64,000 nt of DNA from Neovahlkampfia damariscottae (Eukaryota; Heterolobosea; Selenaionea; Neovahlkampfiida; Neovahlkampfiidae): positions 1-64,000 of the forward strand of contig JABLTG010000013.1 in NCBI GenBank assembly GCA_016618085.1, in the 5' to 3' direction. Shown here piece after piece: positions 1 through 11,727 of this stretch. The stretch's first letter is position 1; each line of letters begins with the position of its first letter. Under the pieces are notes generated by a model. That model was not told the DNA's origin. It saw only the letters and a list, made by a program, of their open reading frames with translations, and ran no database searches. The position numbers and the translations under genes are program-made.

Positions 1-2529
1 CTAATCCATTACAATATTTGAAATTTTTCATTTTCTTTGGAACAAGTTCTAAATCCCACATGTGAAGTTTACCCATTAAAGTTAATCTGAATTTATCTTT
101 AACTCTGTTATTTCCTGTTCTTGATCTATCAACGTTGATATAAGCATCAGCAGCAAATAATGAAAATCTTCTACCCATTAAACCAACTTGTAAGTCTGAT
201 CTTTGAATAGCAAGGAATTTCAAATTTTCATCTGAACATTTAACAGGTTGTTTTGAAGCTGCATATCCATGTGATCCAAAATAAACAAATAAAAGTCTAA
301 TACCAAAAACTTTTTCAATATTATGATTATTTGAAGATGAATATGTTGAAAGACGGAATTTACGGTCAACTGAACGAACATATTTCATATAGTGTTTGTT
401 GTAAGTACAGAGTTTTGTTCTTCCAGTTGAACGAATACAACTTTTTCCTAAACTTGAAAGTGTAACTTTTCCAGCAATTTTGTTTTTCAAATCTGTGAAA
501 AAATTTTTTGCTTTGTTTACAACACTAGTAATTGAATCAGCAACAGCTTTAGCAGCTTTTTTAATTGCCCTTCCAACTTTTTTGACGGCTCTTTTAACTC
601 TTCTTGCTGCTTTTTTGACCCATCTTTTAGCACTTCTGAACGCTTTTCTGAACCAACCTAAAGTATTTGCTTGAGTTTCAACTTCCATAGTATTATCTTC
701 TTCTCCATCGTCCGTTACTTCTGCTTCTTCAAAATAATCAGAAATTGCGCTTAAAATTGCTGCAGATTCAGTTTTTGATTGAAGATGTTTGAATTCTTTA
801 ACTGAAGCTCTATTTTCTAAAACTTTTTCTCTTTCAGTTTGAGCATGAATAGCAGCAGTTTTAATTTCTTCATGAAGGTCCGATTGGATAATTTTATGAA
901 CCAATACAGTTGCTTCTTCAGTTAAAGTATGATGTTGAAGAGCATGTGTAGCATCAACTCTTGAATCTAAGGTAATATGATTGGAATGAATTAAACGTTC
1001 AAGAACTGAAACTGGAACTGCATTACCAGCATTTGCAAGTGCTTTAATATGAACACCTAAACCATTTGCATCTCTAGCATTATGCATATTCATTGAAATA
1101 TGTCCAAGAATATGTTGAGCTAATAATTTATTTTGTGTTTTTGAAGCCATGTGAGCAAAAAGAAGATATGCTTGTGATGAAAGAACACCTAAACTCTTTT
1201 CTTCAGAGAATGCTTGAAGTGCATGAACAGATTGATCTGAAGGATTTTGAAGTCCAACAATACTTGTCATTGCTGATTGAGCTGTTGTTGGATTTTTCAT
1301 TGCTTCAAGTAAAACTTTTTCAGCAACAGGTGATTGTGTTGATGCTAATAATGTATGTAATACTTTTTTATATTTTAATTGATCATCTGATGTTGTTTTA
1401 TATTCTTTAATTAAATATCCAAGTGATTTTTCAGAGAATGATTTTGTATATTCTAAAGCTTTGTTAAAAATTTGAATATCTTTTGGATTAGATTGTAATT
1501 TTCTTAAAACTTCTGGAAAATCAGTTGTTCTTTCTAATTTTTCTTTTTGTGATTGTAATGCAAAATCATGTGTTGCTTGACTCATTGAAAGATCTTCAAC
1601 ATGACTATTAGATTCATCTAAAATATTTCTTTCTTTTCTAACTTTAATTGTCTTTTTATAAATGAAACGTGATGCACTTTCAACATTTTGAAGACTTTTA
1701 ACTCTTTCATGATTTTCTGATTTTGGTTTCATTTTTGGAAATTGTTTTTTTAATTTTTCATATTTCTTATTTCCTTTTTTATTTGTACCAACAACAGAAA
1801 AAAATCTATAAAATATGAGTTATTGTTTTTTAATTTACCTTTGATTGACTCTTTGAATTCTTCCACGTCTGTATAAGACTGCAGTTGTTAATCTAAATTT
1901 AGAATCTCTTCTTCTTTCTAATTTTTGAGCTCCAATCTTTTTGATAACATCTCTTGATTTTACTCTTCTTACAATTCTTCTGAGTCCATTTTTAAATGAA
2001 TAAGTATAACGAGCATTCACAAGACCTTCAGCTGATTTTTCAACTCTTCTTCTAAATCTTTTTCCTCTTCTTGTATCCATTTGATAAAATGAAGCAACTG
2101 ATTTTCTGATATTGTAAAGAACCATTGAAATCTTTTGTGAAGAATCAGGTTTATTGCTGTTCATAAATCTTAAAAGTCTTCCATTTTTACTGAGAGTAAA
2201 TACGGAATATTCTTTTTCAGATCCAGCAAATGCCTTTTCATATCTTGTTCCAGCAGCTTTTTGAGAAAGAACAACTTTTTCTGTTCCAACGAAAAAGTTT
2301 CTCAATCCATTGTGTACTTTGCATTGAATGTCAACAGTACCTTTAACTGATAAGTGTTCACCTGGTTTTGCGCCAAATGTTGTAACTGGGGTGGTTTTTT
2401 AAAAAAAGTGGACTTACCGTCACTAACAAACGTATATTGAACTAATTTCCCTTTAGGACAAGTAAGAGCATATCTCGCTGATGCTAATCCCACAATGAGG
2501 ATAATCACGAGAAGTAAGAGTTTGTTCAT
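1..2529 (-). CDS. Vitellogenin-type large lipid-transfer protein, secreted (C-terminus outside window)
   Basis: The start at 2529 begins with a signal peptide (MNKLLLLVIILIVGLASA) followed by a vitellogenin N-terminal style beta region. Introns at 2386-2417 (32 bp) and 1807-1839 (33 bp) restore one frame: ...VSDV-TTFGAKPGEHLSVKG... and ...QRVNQR-FFSVVGTNK.... After the basic beta-barrel part comes a long helical stretch (about 1800 to 850) resembling the superhelical domain of vitellogenin/MTP proteins. Then follow an acidic stretch, a 40-residue strongly cationic helix (539-658) and another beta-rich part running off the window at base 1. The family binds and carries lipid in secreted or luminal particles; that role is inferred from layout and the signal peptide. 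Lipid cargo is unknown. Start choice is supported by the signal peptide and by CCAAT-type motifs near 2570-2600. Confidence 0.72.
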
Positions 2530-2801
2530 CTCTTATGTGTTTGCTGTTGTTGATAGTAGTGAACTCCCATTGGCCAACTTTACAATTTATCAACCAATAA
2601 TTTTTTCGAAATCAGAATTTTTTGATATTCTAAATTTTTACATAGAAATACACGTAGTATGTGACTAGAGATTTTTACATGTCAACCCAAATAATTGGAT
2701 AATCGAAAATAGAAAATTGAATGCCTGCTTTCGAACAAAAATCTGTTACAAAAATCCTTCCAATCAAATTGTAATATATCAATTTTTTCGTCAAGCAGAA
2801 G
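2530..2801. promoter_or_regulatory. Divergent promoter region between lipid-transfer and DEP genes
   Basis: This 272 bp gap separates two genes transcribed away from each other. It holds CCAAT/ATTGG pentamers near 2570 (cattggccaac), 2595 (accaataatt), 2690-2698 (ccaaataattgg) and 2759 (ttccaatc). The same motif recurs upstream of most genes in this window. I see no ORF or RNA gene here. The promoter role is inferred from position. Confidence 0.5.
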
Positions 2802-4130
2802 ATGAGTGCGGTTCACCAAAACTCGCGAAAATCCATAATTGAGATATTCAAACGAAATACAAATTCAGAAAAAGACCTCGAAAAGAAGCCCAGTTTTTGG
2901 AATAAAGTTGCACGTTCTGCATCGATGATTTTCACTCAACAACAAAAATTAAATACCAATGAAGAATTTGAAAAAAAGACACCTGAGCACACTTTAACAT
3001 CAGGTTTAAATTCTTCAAATTTTGGAGACTCAGACTCTGAAGACGAAGATGCGGAAGTTATTGTACAAAAAAATAGATTTGAAGTTGATTCATTGACTAA
3101 AGAAGATTTAAGAAAATTAGAAGATGACTTGGCTGCTCTGGAAGATGATTTTCCACTTGTTTTTGACGAAGAAGAAAACGAACTTGATAATGAAAAATTT
3201 AAAACTACCAAACCTGACAATTTAGCATCTGGAAATTTAGAATATACAAACAATTTAGGAAATTTTAATAATTCAATTCTAGTTGATAAAAGAATTGAAA
3301 AAACTCAAAATACTCAAGATGATATTTTTCCATTCAAACAGAAGTCTCAAGAACAAAAAGTAGTGAAAAGATTGAATTCACTTTCAAATATTTTAAATAA
3401 AAATAAAAAAAATGGAACAAGAATTCGTACTTTTTCAGAAATCAAACAAAGTGAAGAAAGAAATTTCAAAAGTGAAAAAAAAAAAATTGAAAAAAAAAAT
3501 TTATCGGAAAATGGAATTAAAAGGTTGAATAGTTTGGGTAGTTGTCAATTTGAAAAGGGAAAAGAAATAACTAGAACAAATTCTTTCATCAATTCAAGTT
3601 TAATGAGAATTGACTCCTCTAAAATCACTTTCAACGGAAAAGACCAAGAAGAGGAGCAAGAAACAGAAGAAGAAGTTGACGAAATGTGTTCATTTCTTTT
3701 TTCTTTTTCAAAAGACGAAGTAATTTTTTTTTGAATTCTGAATTTTTAGTTGCTGCGATTTTTTAATGAAGACAAAGGTGTTACTGATCCAAAAATTGGG
3801 TTTCGAACAAAATCAAGAATGGTTATCAAAAAGAAAAAATTCATGACAGTTTTTTCAGCCATTGATGTCGTAAGTTGGTTTTTTGCAAATCCAGAATTTT
3901 TTGGAAAAAAAAAAATCAAAGTTTCCGATGCCGTTTTGTTTGGAAAATTACTAGAGAAACTAGGAATCATAGAAAACGTTTCAAATCGTAAAAAATTTGA
4001 AGATGTAGATAATTATTATATTTTTAGTCAACCTCTAGAAGACAAAACAACTCAAATCTTAATTGCAAATAAATACCAAGCGGAATGTTCTCATTTTTTT
4101 GAACAACAAATGGATAAAATTACTGTATAA
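2802..4130 (+). CDS. DEP-domain protein
   Basis: Two exons, 2802-3719 and 3750-4130, are joined by a 30 bp intron (GTAATT...TTTAG). The N-terminal ~305 residues are low-complexity, acidic and Ser/Asn-rich. The second exon encodes a DEP domain: KKKKFMTVFSAIDVVSWF, then a helix with VSDAVLFGKLLEKLGIIENV, then DVDNYYIF. DEP domains attach signalling proteins to membranes or GPCRs and commonly occur with RGS or GEF modules, but no other domain is visible here. The 3' end lies 8 bp from the stop of the next, convergent gene. Function beyond membrane-associated signalling cannot be inferred. Confidence 0.75.
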
Positions 4131-4138
4131 AATGAATT

Positions 4139-4445
4139 TTATTTTTTACTTATATGTTTTTGATATCTTTCTCTCCAGTATTCTGGAATTTCATCTATTG
4201 TAAGATCTGGTAAACCGTTTGCTTTTCTTCGATCTAAATACCTCAAATAATCTTTAAAACCACCTTTTTTTTTTAAGTTAGTTTTGTAAAAGTTCGCTAA
4301 CCTTCTTCTCGAAACTAGTTTTCTTTTAATTTTAATTTTATTTTACTTCGTTTATTTTAAAGTCGTTATCAAGTGTTTTGTATGCCCCATAACCTAATAA
4401 TGCAGTAATACCAACATAGACACTTGTTTTAAAGGTTCTATTCAT
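4139..4445 (-). CDS. Small single-pass membrane protein, 78 aa, unrecognised
   Basis: Not a continuous ORF. Two short introns (4315-4346, 32 bp; 4264-4301, 38 bp) join three exons into a ~78-residue protein starting MNRTFKTSVYVGITALLGYG and ending ...RERYQKHISKK. It has an N-terminal hydrophobic helix of about 16 residues and a charged C-terminal tail containing YLDRRKANGLPDLTIDEIPE. An ATTGG motif sits upstream at about 4505, shared with divergent MBF1. The shape (short N-terminal anchor, basic and acidic tail) resembles small mitochondrial inner-membrane or assembly proteins. That resemblance is loose and I do not assign a function. Confidence 0.6.
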
Positions 4446-4530
4446 TTCCTTTTAAAACTAGAAAAAAAATTCAAATTGAAGCAACTGAACTTCAACAAAA
4501 AATTATTGGCTAAAAAAAAACAAAAAAAAC

Positions 4531-5060
4531 ATGGGAAAGAAGAAAGCACCTCAACAAAGCAACCAAGAAGAAGGTTGGACGACAGTCGAAAAAAAATCAA
4601 CTTATGTGAAAAAGGAAGTTGATCCAAGTATGAAACAAACATACAATCAACCAAAACCACTCTTTTCTGATAATAAAAATAAAATTGGAAAAATAGGAGG
4701 TTCTGGAGGAAGTGGTGGTTATCAAGGAGAAAAAAAATATAACTCTGGACATAACAAACAAAGAAAACAACCTTCAGGAAATCAAGTTCAAGGTTTCAAT
4801 TTTTTAAATTAAAATTTTTTTTTTTAGATTGGGATGATGACGAAAGTTCACATGATGATGGAAATTCAGCAAAAGAAATTGGTATTAGAATTGCTCAAGT
4901 TAGAACTTCAAAAGGTTTAACTCAAATTGAACTTGCTGGTTTGATTAATGAAAAAGTAACTGTTGTTTCTCAATATGAAAGTGGAAAAGTTGTTGTTAAT
5001 CATCTTATTTTGAAAAAATTTGAAGCAGCTCTTGGAAAAAAATTGAGAAATAAAAAATAA
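4531..5060 (+). CDS. MBF1: Multiprotein bridging factor 1 (MBF1) coactivator
   Basis: Exon 1 is 4531-4792, the intron 4793-4827 (35 bp, unusual GTTTCA donor) and exon 2 4828-5060. The N-terminus has the MBF1 signature GWTTVEKK. The C-terminus is a Cro/C1-type helix-turn-helix: IRIAQVRTSKGLTQIELAGL...VSQYESGKVVV...FEAALGKKLR. MBF1 bridges TBP to gene-specific activators and also acts at collided ribosomes. Between the two lies a Gly/Asn/Lys-rich linker. It is divergent from the small membrane gene, sharing about 85 bp, and convergent with the eL15 gene. Confidence 0.93.
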
Positions 5061-5080
5061 AAAAAATAAAATTTTTGTTC

Positions 5081-5138
5081 GTGAAATTTTGTCAGTTGCT
5101 TGGTCATGAGGAACGAAACAAAGTCAGTCCTCTTTCAC
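5081..5138. ncRNA. Possible structured RNA between MBF1 and eL15
   Basis: A 58 nt stretch in the otherwise A-rich gap between two convergent genes is bounded by complementary GTGAAA/TTTCAC. It contains an inner GAGGA/TCCTC stem, so the 3' arm TCCTCTTTCAC can pair with both parts. Read on the minus strand it carries two CTGA tetramers spaced like box D and D', but I find no convincing box C. It could be a divergent C/D snoRNA, a 3' UTR hairpin, or chance. Confidence 0.2.
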
Positions 5139-5178
5139 AAAAATAAAACAATAATTGAATTTTGGAAATATAAAAATT

Positions 5179-5836
5179 TTATCTTTTTCTTTCGAACACT
5201 CTTGTGTTATGTCTTTTCCATGTAGCTCTTCTTGATGGTCTAACTTTTGATGAATTATAACCTTTTGTCATTAAACCTCTATGTTTTCTACCAGAATGAG
5301 TTTTTCCTCTACATTCTCTGTGTTTATGTTTTGAAGCACAAATCCAGTTAATTCTAGGGTCCATTCTAATTTTTTCATGGAAAGAATCAACAAGAACAAC
5401 TTCGAACCATTTGTATTTAGCGTCTTGATTTACCCAGTATGAATGAAGAACTCTGAGATTTGGACATCTTCTTCCAACTTTACCTTCAGCAATAACTTGT
5501 AAATTTCTGTTGTGTTTGATGTGTGAAACACCTTCATTTCTTGGTTTACCTGAAGTTTTACCTTTTGAAACTTGTCTTTTTCTGCAACCTCTTCTAACTC
5601 TTACACGGTAAACAACATATCCTTGTTTAGCTTTATATCCGAGTCTTCTAGCTTTTTCTGGTCTTGAAGGTTTTGAACATCTAACAATTTTTGATTGTTG
5701 TCTGTATTCCCATGCTCTAACTCTGAGTAAAAATCTCATAACATCAGATTGTTTCTTTCTGTAAATTTGGTTCAAATATTTATAAGCTCCTAAAGAAAAT
5801 AAAGTTTTAGTTTCAAATTTGTTAACTCTTACCCAT
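5179..5836 (-). CDS. RPL15: 60S ribosomal protein eL15
   Basis: The first coding exon is only four bases (ATGG, 5833-5836), followed by a 43 bp intron (5790-5832) and the main exon 5179-5789. The join gives [20 protein letters not shown], the conserved eL15 start. The body shows family landmarks: [23 protein letters not shown]-like [40 protein letters not shown], and the basic C-terminus [10 protein letters not shown]. Total length is about 203 residues, normal for the family. It is a structural protein of the large ribosomal subunit. ATTGG/CCAAT elements lie at about 5895-5915 upstream. Confidence 0.96.
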
Positions 5837-5976
5837 TCTTCAAAAGTTGTTTTTGTTTGGACGAAAAAAAATCTGAGGAAATGAACCTTTTTATTGGTCT
5901 AATTTTTTTAACCAATGAAAAACCATAAAAAATCAAAATTTATTGATAATTGAATTAGAATCAAGATAAAACAATT

Positions 5977-6966
5977 ATGAGTTGCCCAGTATCAAAACAA
6001 ACAGAAGGAGAATGTCCAGTTTCACAAAAAGTAAAAAAAATAACAGTCATCAATGAAGAAAATCAATTTGAAGCAAAATCAGAAGAACAATTAGAAGAAG
6101 AAGAAGAAGAATTTGAAGATTTTAAAAATTTAACACCTGATGAAAAAGAATTTCGTAGACTTCAAAAAACAATGTCAACAATTAAAAAATTTTATGAAAA
6201 TGGGACTGAAGCTAAAAAATCACAATATGATTTTGCAAGTTTAAATCTTGAAAAATTGAAAATTGATATTGAAATGGCAGAAGCACAATTAGAAGGATTT
6301 AATCAAAAACAATCTTATATGGAACATTTAAAACAAAAAGAATATATCAAATTAATAAAAAATGATAAAAGTCATTTAGAAAAACAATTTAAAGAAAGAC
6401 AAGAACAACAAAAAAATTTTGAAGATTTATATAAATGGAGTCAAGAAATTGTTAAAATTTGTGAATGGTTAGAAGTAAATCTTGAAGAATATTGTTTAAA
6501 CAATTTAAAATTAAAATTAAAAAAAAATGAAAAATATGAAAATGTCCCTGAATTATCAAAAGAAGAAAAAGTCATTTTTTCAAAAGGATTAGATGAAATT
6601 ATGAATAATTTAACTGAATCTCAAGATTTCTTTGATGCTTCTGTTGATGGTAGATTATTAGAATTTCAATATATTGAAGCTGAAATTATTAAAAATCAAA
6701 TGGAAATTTTGAAAAAGTTTCCTGAAAATGGTCGTAGAGAATATTTTGAAGATAAATTTAAAAAAGATTTGAAATACTGTGAATCAAGAATTTCATCAGG
6801 AAACGACCCAAATGAAGAAAAAAAAAGAGAAAAAGTTTTGAGAATGCACAAAGAATTTTTAAAGTTATTAAGATTTTTTAGATATAAATGGAATTTATTA
6901 AATGAAGATGTTTCAGATAAAAAGTTTTATGATCCAAAATTTACTCAAGTTTATGTGATTGAATAA
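5977..6966 (+). CDS. Acidic coiled-coil protein, 329 aa, unrecognised
   Basis: A single-exon gene. The N-terminus has a repeated CPVSQ-like motif (MSCPVSKQTEGECPVSQK), then an acidic run. Helical, heptad-like sequence rich in E, K, L and Q fills most of the rest (about residues 60-240). The C-terminal third (HKEFLKLLRFFRYKWNLLNE) is less repetitive and may fold. No catalytic motif is visible. A CCAAT element lies at 5911, shared with the divergent eL15 gene. A cytoskeletal or scaffolding role is possible but not shown. Confidence 0.75.
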   Translation: MSCPVSKQTEGECPVSQKVKKITVINEENQFEAKSEEQLEEEEEEFEDFKNLTPDEKEFRRLQKTMSTIKKFYENGTEAKKSQYDFASLNLEKLKIDIEMAEAQLEGFNQKQSYMEHLKQKEYIKLIKNDKSHLEKQFKERQEQQKNFEDLYKWSQEIVKICEWLEVNLEEYCLNNLKLKLKKNEKYENVPELSKEEKVIFSKGLDEIMNNLTESQDFFDASVDGRLLEFQYIEAEIIKNQMEILKKFPENGRREYFEDKFKKDLKYCESRISSGNDPNEEKKREKVLRMHKEFLKLLRFFRYKWNLLNEDVSDKKFYDPKFTQVYVIE

Positions 6967-7121
6967 AAAAAAATAAATTTTTTGATGAAATTTGTTGGAA
7001 TTTTATTTTTATATTTTTTGTTGAGCTATAAATAGATGAATAACTAATTTGATTGGTTATCAAAAAATCTCATCAAAAAACATCAACAAGAACAACTTCA
7101 AGTTCGTCACCATTATTCATC

Positions 7122-7649
7122 ATGGGAAAAGTAATTTTAATAGACTATTAAAACTATAAAAGTTATTCGTATTCACTCTGGAAGGAAAACATATTTATGC
7201 ATGCCACTCTTGTAATAGTCACTTTTCTTTTGAAGAAGAGATAATCAGTAAAGTAAATAACAAAATAATTTTTTAAAATTTCATAGCATTTTCATGGAAG
7301 ACATGGAAAAGCATACCTGTTTAACACAGCGTAAAAAAAAAATCAAATTTTTAAAATTTGTTTTTCCAGTGTAAATTTAACGACAGGAATTGCAGAAGAA
7401 AGAACTTTATTGACTGGTGTTCATGTAGTAGCTGATTTATATTGTAATAAATGCACAGCTTATGTTGGTTGGAAATATATTGATGCTTATGAAGAAAAAG
7501 AAAAATATAAAGTAGGAAAATTTATTTTAGAAAGAGCAAAGATCAAGAAAGAGTTAAACTGGAATTCTCCTTATAATTCAGATGGCGACATTGAAGATGA
7601 TGATGATGAAGAAGAGGAAGATTACGAAGAAGTAGACGACGAGTTTTAA
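7122..7649 (+). CDS. Yippee-like zinc-binding protein
   Basis: Four exons: 7122-7130, 7163-7252, 7287-7330 and 7370-7649, with introns of 32, 34 and 39 bp. Splicing gives MGKLFVFTLEGKHIYACHSC..., then KHFHGRHGKAYLFNTAVNL, TLLTGVHVVADLYCNKC and GWKYIDAYEE. These are the Yippee/YPEL landmarks, with two CxxC zinc ligand pairs (CHSC, CNKC) far apart in sequence. The C-terminus carries an added acidic tail of about 20 D/E residues. YPEL proteins are small conserved factors linked to centrosome, cell-cycle and CTLH ubiquitin-ligase biology. The first coding exon is nine bases. Confidence 0.92.
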
Positions 7650-7693
7650 AAGATGTAAATGTAAAGTAGAGAATGAAATTGAAAGTATAAATT

Positions 7694-8604
7694 TTACTTT
7701 TGTTGTACAAGAAAATTTTTCAATTCATTTATCCTGGAGTCAATTTGATTGTTTTCTTCAGTTCTTGCAGTAGGTGGACTATTTCCACCAATAATAGCGT
7801 CAAGCTCATTTTCCAAATCCATCGTATCTTCATTTGTCGTTCCAGTTGTTGGTAGAATGGAATTATCAAATAAAGATTGATTCATAAAAAATCCCTTTTC
7901 CTCCATTTGAATAATTTTATCTTCAATTTGTTTTAAACGAAGATTCATTTCTTTCTCTTCTTTCAAATCAAGAAAATTTTCAATATTTTCTACTCGTTTA
8001 CTTAACTCTTTAAAGTGAGTATTTGAACTTGGTTGTATTGATTTCTTTTTCTTCTTTACAATTTCATTTCCATTTTTTTTGAAAAGTTCAATTTCTTCAT
8101 CAATATTCTATTTTTAAAATATTTAATCAAAATGAAAACTTACATCTTCCACCTTGGATTTTTAACACTTTTTTTTTTTTTTTACATTTTCGTAGATTTT
8201 TGGATTTTCTGTTCGGATTGGTAGAGGATTTAATGTTTTTAATTTTTCAATTGACATTCTATCAAAATTACACTGAGTCATTCCATCAACCATTTTTACA
8301 GTACCTGATGTCGAGTTAAGTTTCTTTTGAAAAAAATAAAAAAAAAAAAATGAACAAACTTTGACTCTTGAAGAAAAATTTTGAATTATATTTTGAACAG
8401 AAGTTGATTTTGAATTTTGAATAGGTGACTCTTTTAATAGTACAGCACCTGTATTTTCATAACCAATCTTTTTTTTTTTTTGTTATTATTTTTTTTTTTT
8501 ACATCCACTAAATAGTCATAAATAATTTTATTCACAAATTCAATTGGAATTGTATTATCCTCATCATCAGAAGAATCAAAATCATCAAGTAAATTTCGTT
8601 GCAT
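7694..8604 (-). CDS. Coiled-coil protein, unrecognised, five exons with a 9-nt microexon
   Basis: Reconstructed from the ATG at 8604 (MQRNLLDDFDSSDDEDN) with introns at 8467-8512, 8324-8359, 8153-8185 and 8108-8143. Between the last two lies a nine-base exon (8144-8152, encoding VED). The joined protein of about 250 residues has an acidic N-terminus, a central segment RMSIEKLKTLNPLPIRTENP, and a C-terminal coiled coil (KELSKRVENIENFL... and LRLKQIEDKIIQMEEKG). I do not recognise the family. Its start is only 52 bp from the divergent Bud32 gene, so the two share a promoter. Confidence 0.65.
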
Positions 8605-8656
8605 CTTTTGATTGTTTATTTACAAATAATTTAATTGGACAATTTGTAACAAACCA

Positions 8657-9483
<827 letters not shown>

Positions 9484-9493
9484 ATAAAAAAAT

Positions 9494-11634
9494 CTATTGT
9501 TGAAGACATTTTTTTCTTTGTTCTTTTGAAGTCAATTGCAATACTTTTGGTGGTATAAATTCTGGAAAATGAACATTAACTTCATCTTCATTATCATGCA
9601 TGTGCACACAACAACGGTATTGTTTTTTTTTGTCTAATTTTGCATAACAATTCAACAACATGCCATTCATGAAAAATCTACAACATCCAATATCCATATC
9701 AACAAACATACCAATACTTGTTTTTGAGTTACCTTTGTGTCCATTTTCACCTTGTAAATTATGTTGATGACCATCAAGACAAACAACCAAATTCTCATTT
9801 GGATATGTTGAATTTGAGTTCATTTTCATTTCTGTTGATAATCCAACTGCCATTAATTTTTTATCATTTAAATTTGTAACTCTAACCTCAAAAAAGAATT
9901 TTCCTTCTGTAAAAACAGATGATGAATAAGCAACAAAATTCCAACCAGTTCTTTCTTTTTTAACACAAACTGAACCATTATCTCTCATTAAAAATGCGTA
10001 TCTTGAACCAATCCATTTGAATTGAGCAGGATTTGCATAATTAAAAAAATCTTCTTCTTCTTCTTCTTCTGTCATTTCTTCAATTTTAATTTCTTCTTCT
10101 TTTGGTTGGTTGAATGAATTTAAAGCTTGTTTTTGATTGTAAATCTCCTTTTGTAAGGTTTCAATCATTTTTTGTTGTTGTTCAAATTCTGCATCTTTTT
10201 TTAAATCTCTTTTATTTGAATGAGATGAAATACTGTTTGGAGCATCTTCTAATGAACTTTGAGATTGAGTTCCTAAAATTTGAGCAAATTTGTCATCAGA
10301 TGAACTACCTGAAATGTGTAAATTTTGATTTTCAGATAATGAATTAATGACAGCAATTTGAGCTCTTTTAACTTTATCTTCTCTTTTTGGTCTCATTTTA
10401 TCTTTACTTTGTTCTTCAGCTTTTGATATTAATAACAATGCTTTTGATTTATTTTCAGCAACATTTAAAACAATTTGAGAATGAATAATATCTGTATATT
10501 TCCATTCATTAGCTTTAACAATTGAAGAATCTTTTTTTCCTGTTGCAAGAGTCACATACAAAAATTTGATCTTTTCACCATCTAATTTAGCACTTTCAAG
10601 TTTGGCTTTTGATGAAATTTCTAAAACTTCTCCATACTGTTTTGAAGAAATTTCTGAAACTGATTTTGTAGTAAGTGCATCAATTTCATCAGTTTCTTTT
10701 TGTATCATATTAACTAGCTTTTGAGTTTCTGTATCATAAGCAAATCTCTGATTTTGATGTTTTAAATTTTCAAAGATACGAAATTCTTGATACTCTAATT
10801 TTTTTTCTTCAAATTCATGTTCACGATTATGAGCTCTTGTTGAAGACTGATAGCCTGTAGTTTTCTCCATAGACTCTTTCAAATCCTAATTTTTTAACTT
10901 TTTTTTTTTTTTCTTACTCTTGGAATGAATATATCTGTAATAGTGATATCTGAACAAACTACTCCAAAAGTTTCCATTTTTTCATTTAATGATCTAATCA
11001 TATCTCCTTCTGGATCCATATTTCTGATGTCATAAGCTTCATAATAAGTGATAGTTCTACAAAGACTTCTAATGGTTTCTTCAACAAAAGAAGAAACAAT
11101 ATGTTGTAATTTTGAAGGTCCAATATTAATATAAAATGCATATGGATCTTCTATATGAATGACAATAATAATATCTACTTGAATCATAACCTGTTGAAAA
11201 ATTAATTTTTTTTGTTATGTACATTGTCAAGTGTTGGACATAGTTTTATTGGCACATCGACAGGTATATAATGTTTAGGTATGACACAAACAATTTTTCT
11301 GTTTAAAAATTAAAAGAAATTCAAAAATAAACTTCCAAATAGGTAACAACATTAAACCTGCTTTAGCAGGTGTTTTGCTGATGACACCCCAACTTGAAGT
11401 CAAAACATAAAGACCCTCTGGTACATATGCCCATAAATGTTTTCTGGTGATATTCAATAGAATCGGTTGTTCACCTTTTGTTTGAACAGAATTTAATTTT
11501 TTTTTTTTTCTACCTGAGGCAAGAGATTCAAAGACTTCAGGGTCACTGAAATAACTTGAAGCCCTTTCAACACTTGATATTCCATGAGATGTCAAAGCAG
11601 TCAAAACCAATGATGAATGTTCTGACTCAGTCAT
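9494..11634 (-). CDS. SPFH/Band-7 domain fused to coiled coil and SPRY (B30.2) domain
   Basis: Five exons with introns 11475-11513, 11299-11332, 11191-11222 and 10886-10917. Start at 11634 (MTESEHSSLVLTALTSHG); the frame is open upstream but without an ATG. The N-terminal third is a Band-7/SPFH fold: WAYVPEGLYVLTSSWGVISK, PIWKKIVCVIPKHYIPVDVP, VMIQVDIIIVIHIEDPYAF, ITYYEAYDIRN and MIRSLNEKMETFGVVCSDI. A long charged coiled coil follows. The last ~190 residues are a SPRY domain: GWNFVAYSSSVFTEGKFFFEVRV, MAVGLSTEM, NLVVCLDGH, IGMFVDMDIGCCRFFMNGML. SPFH proteins oligomerise on membranes and SPRY domains bind protein partners. I know no standard family with this pairing. Confidence 0.85.
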
Positions 11635-11727
11635 GACTTTGTTTTTCACAAGTTCGTTACAAGAAGGTTCTAATGTTGGATATTTGACCAATGAAAATGG
11701 AAGATGTTTTTTATTGGAAAAGTTAAA

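Noticed and set aside
480-674. 64-aa hydrophobic plus-strand ORF
   Set aside because: It is antisense to the cationic helix of the lipid-transfer protein; Lys/Arg/Ala codons read backward give Leu/Phe/Ala.
2936-3253. Ser-rich minus-strand ORF opposite the DEP gene
   Set aside because: Shadow of the acidic Asp/Glu codons of the real gene; no promoter motif.
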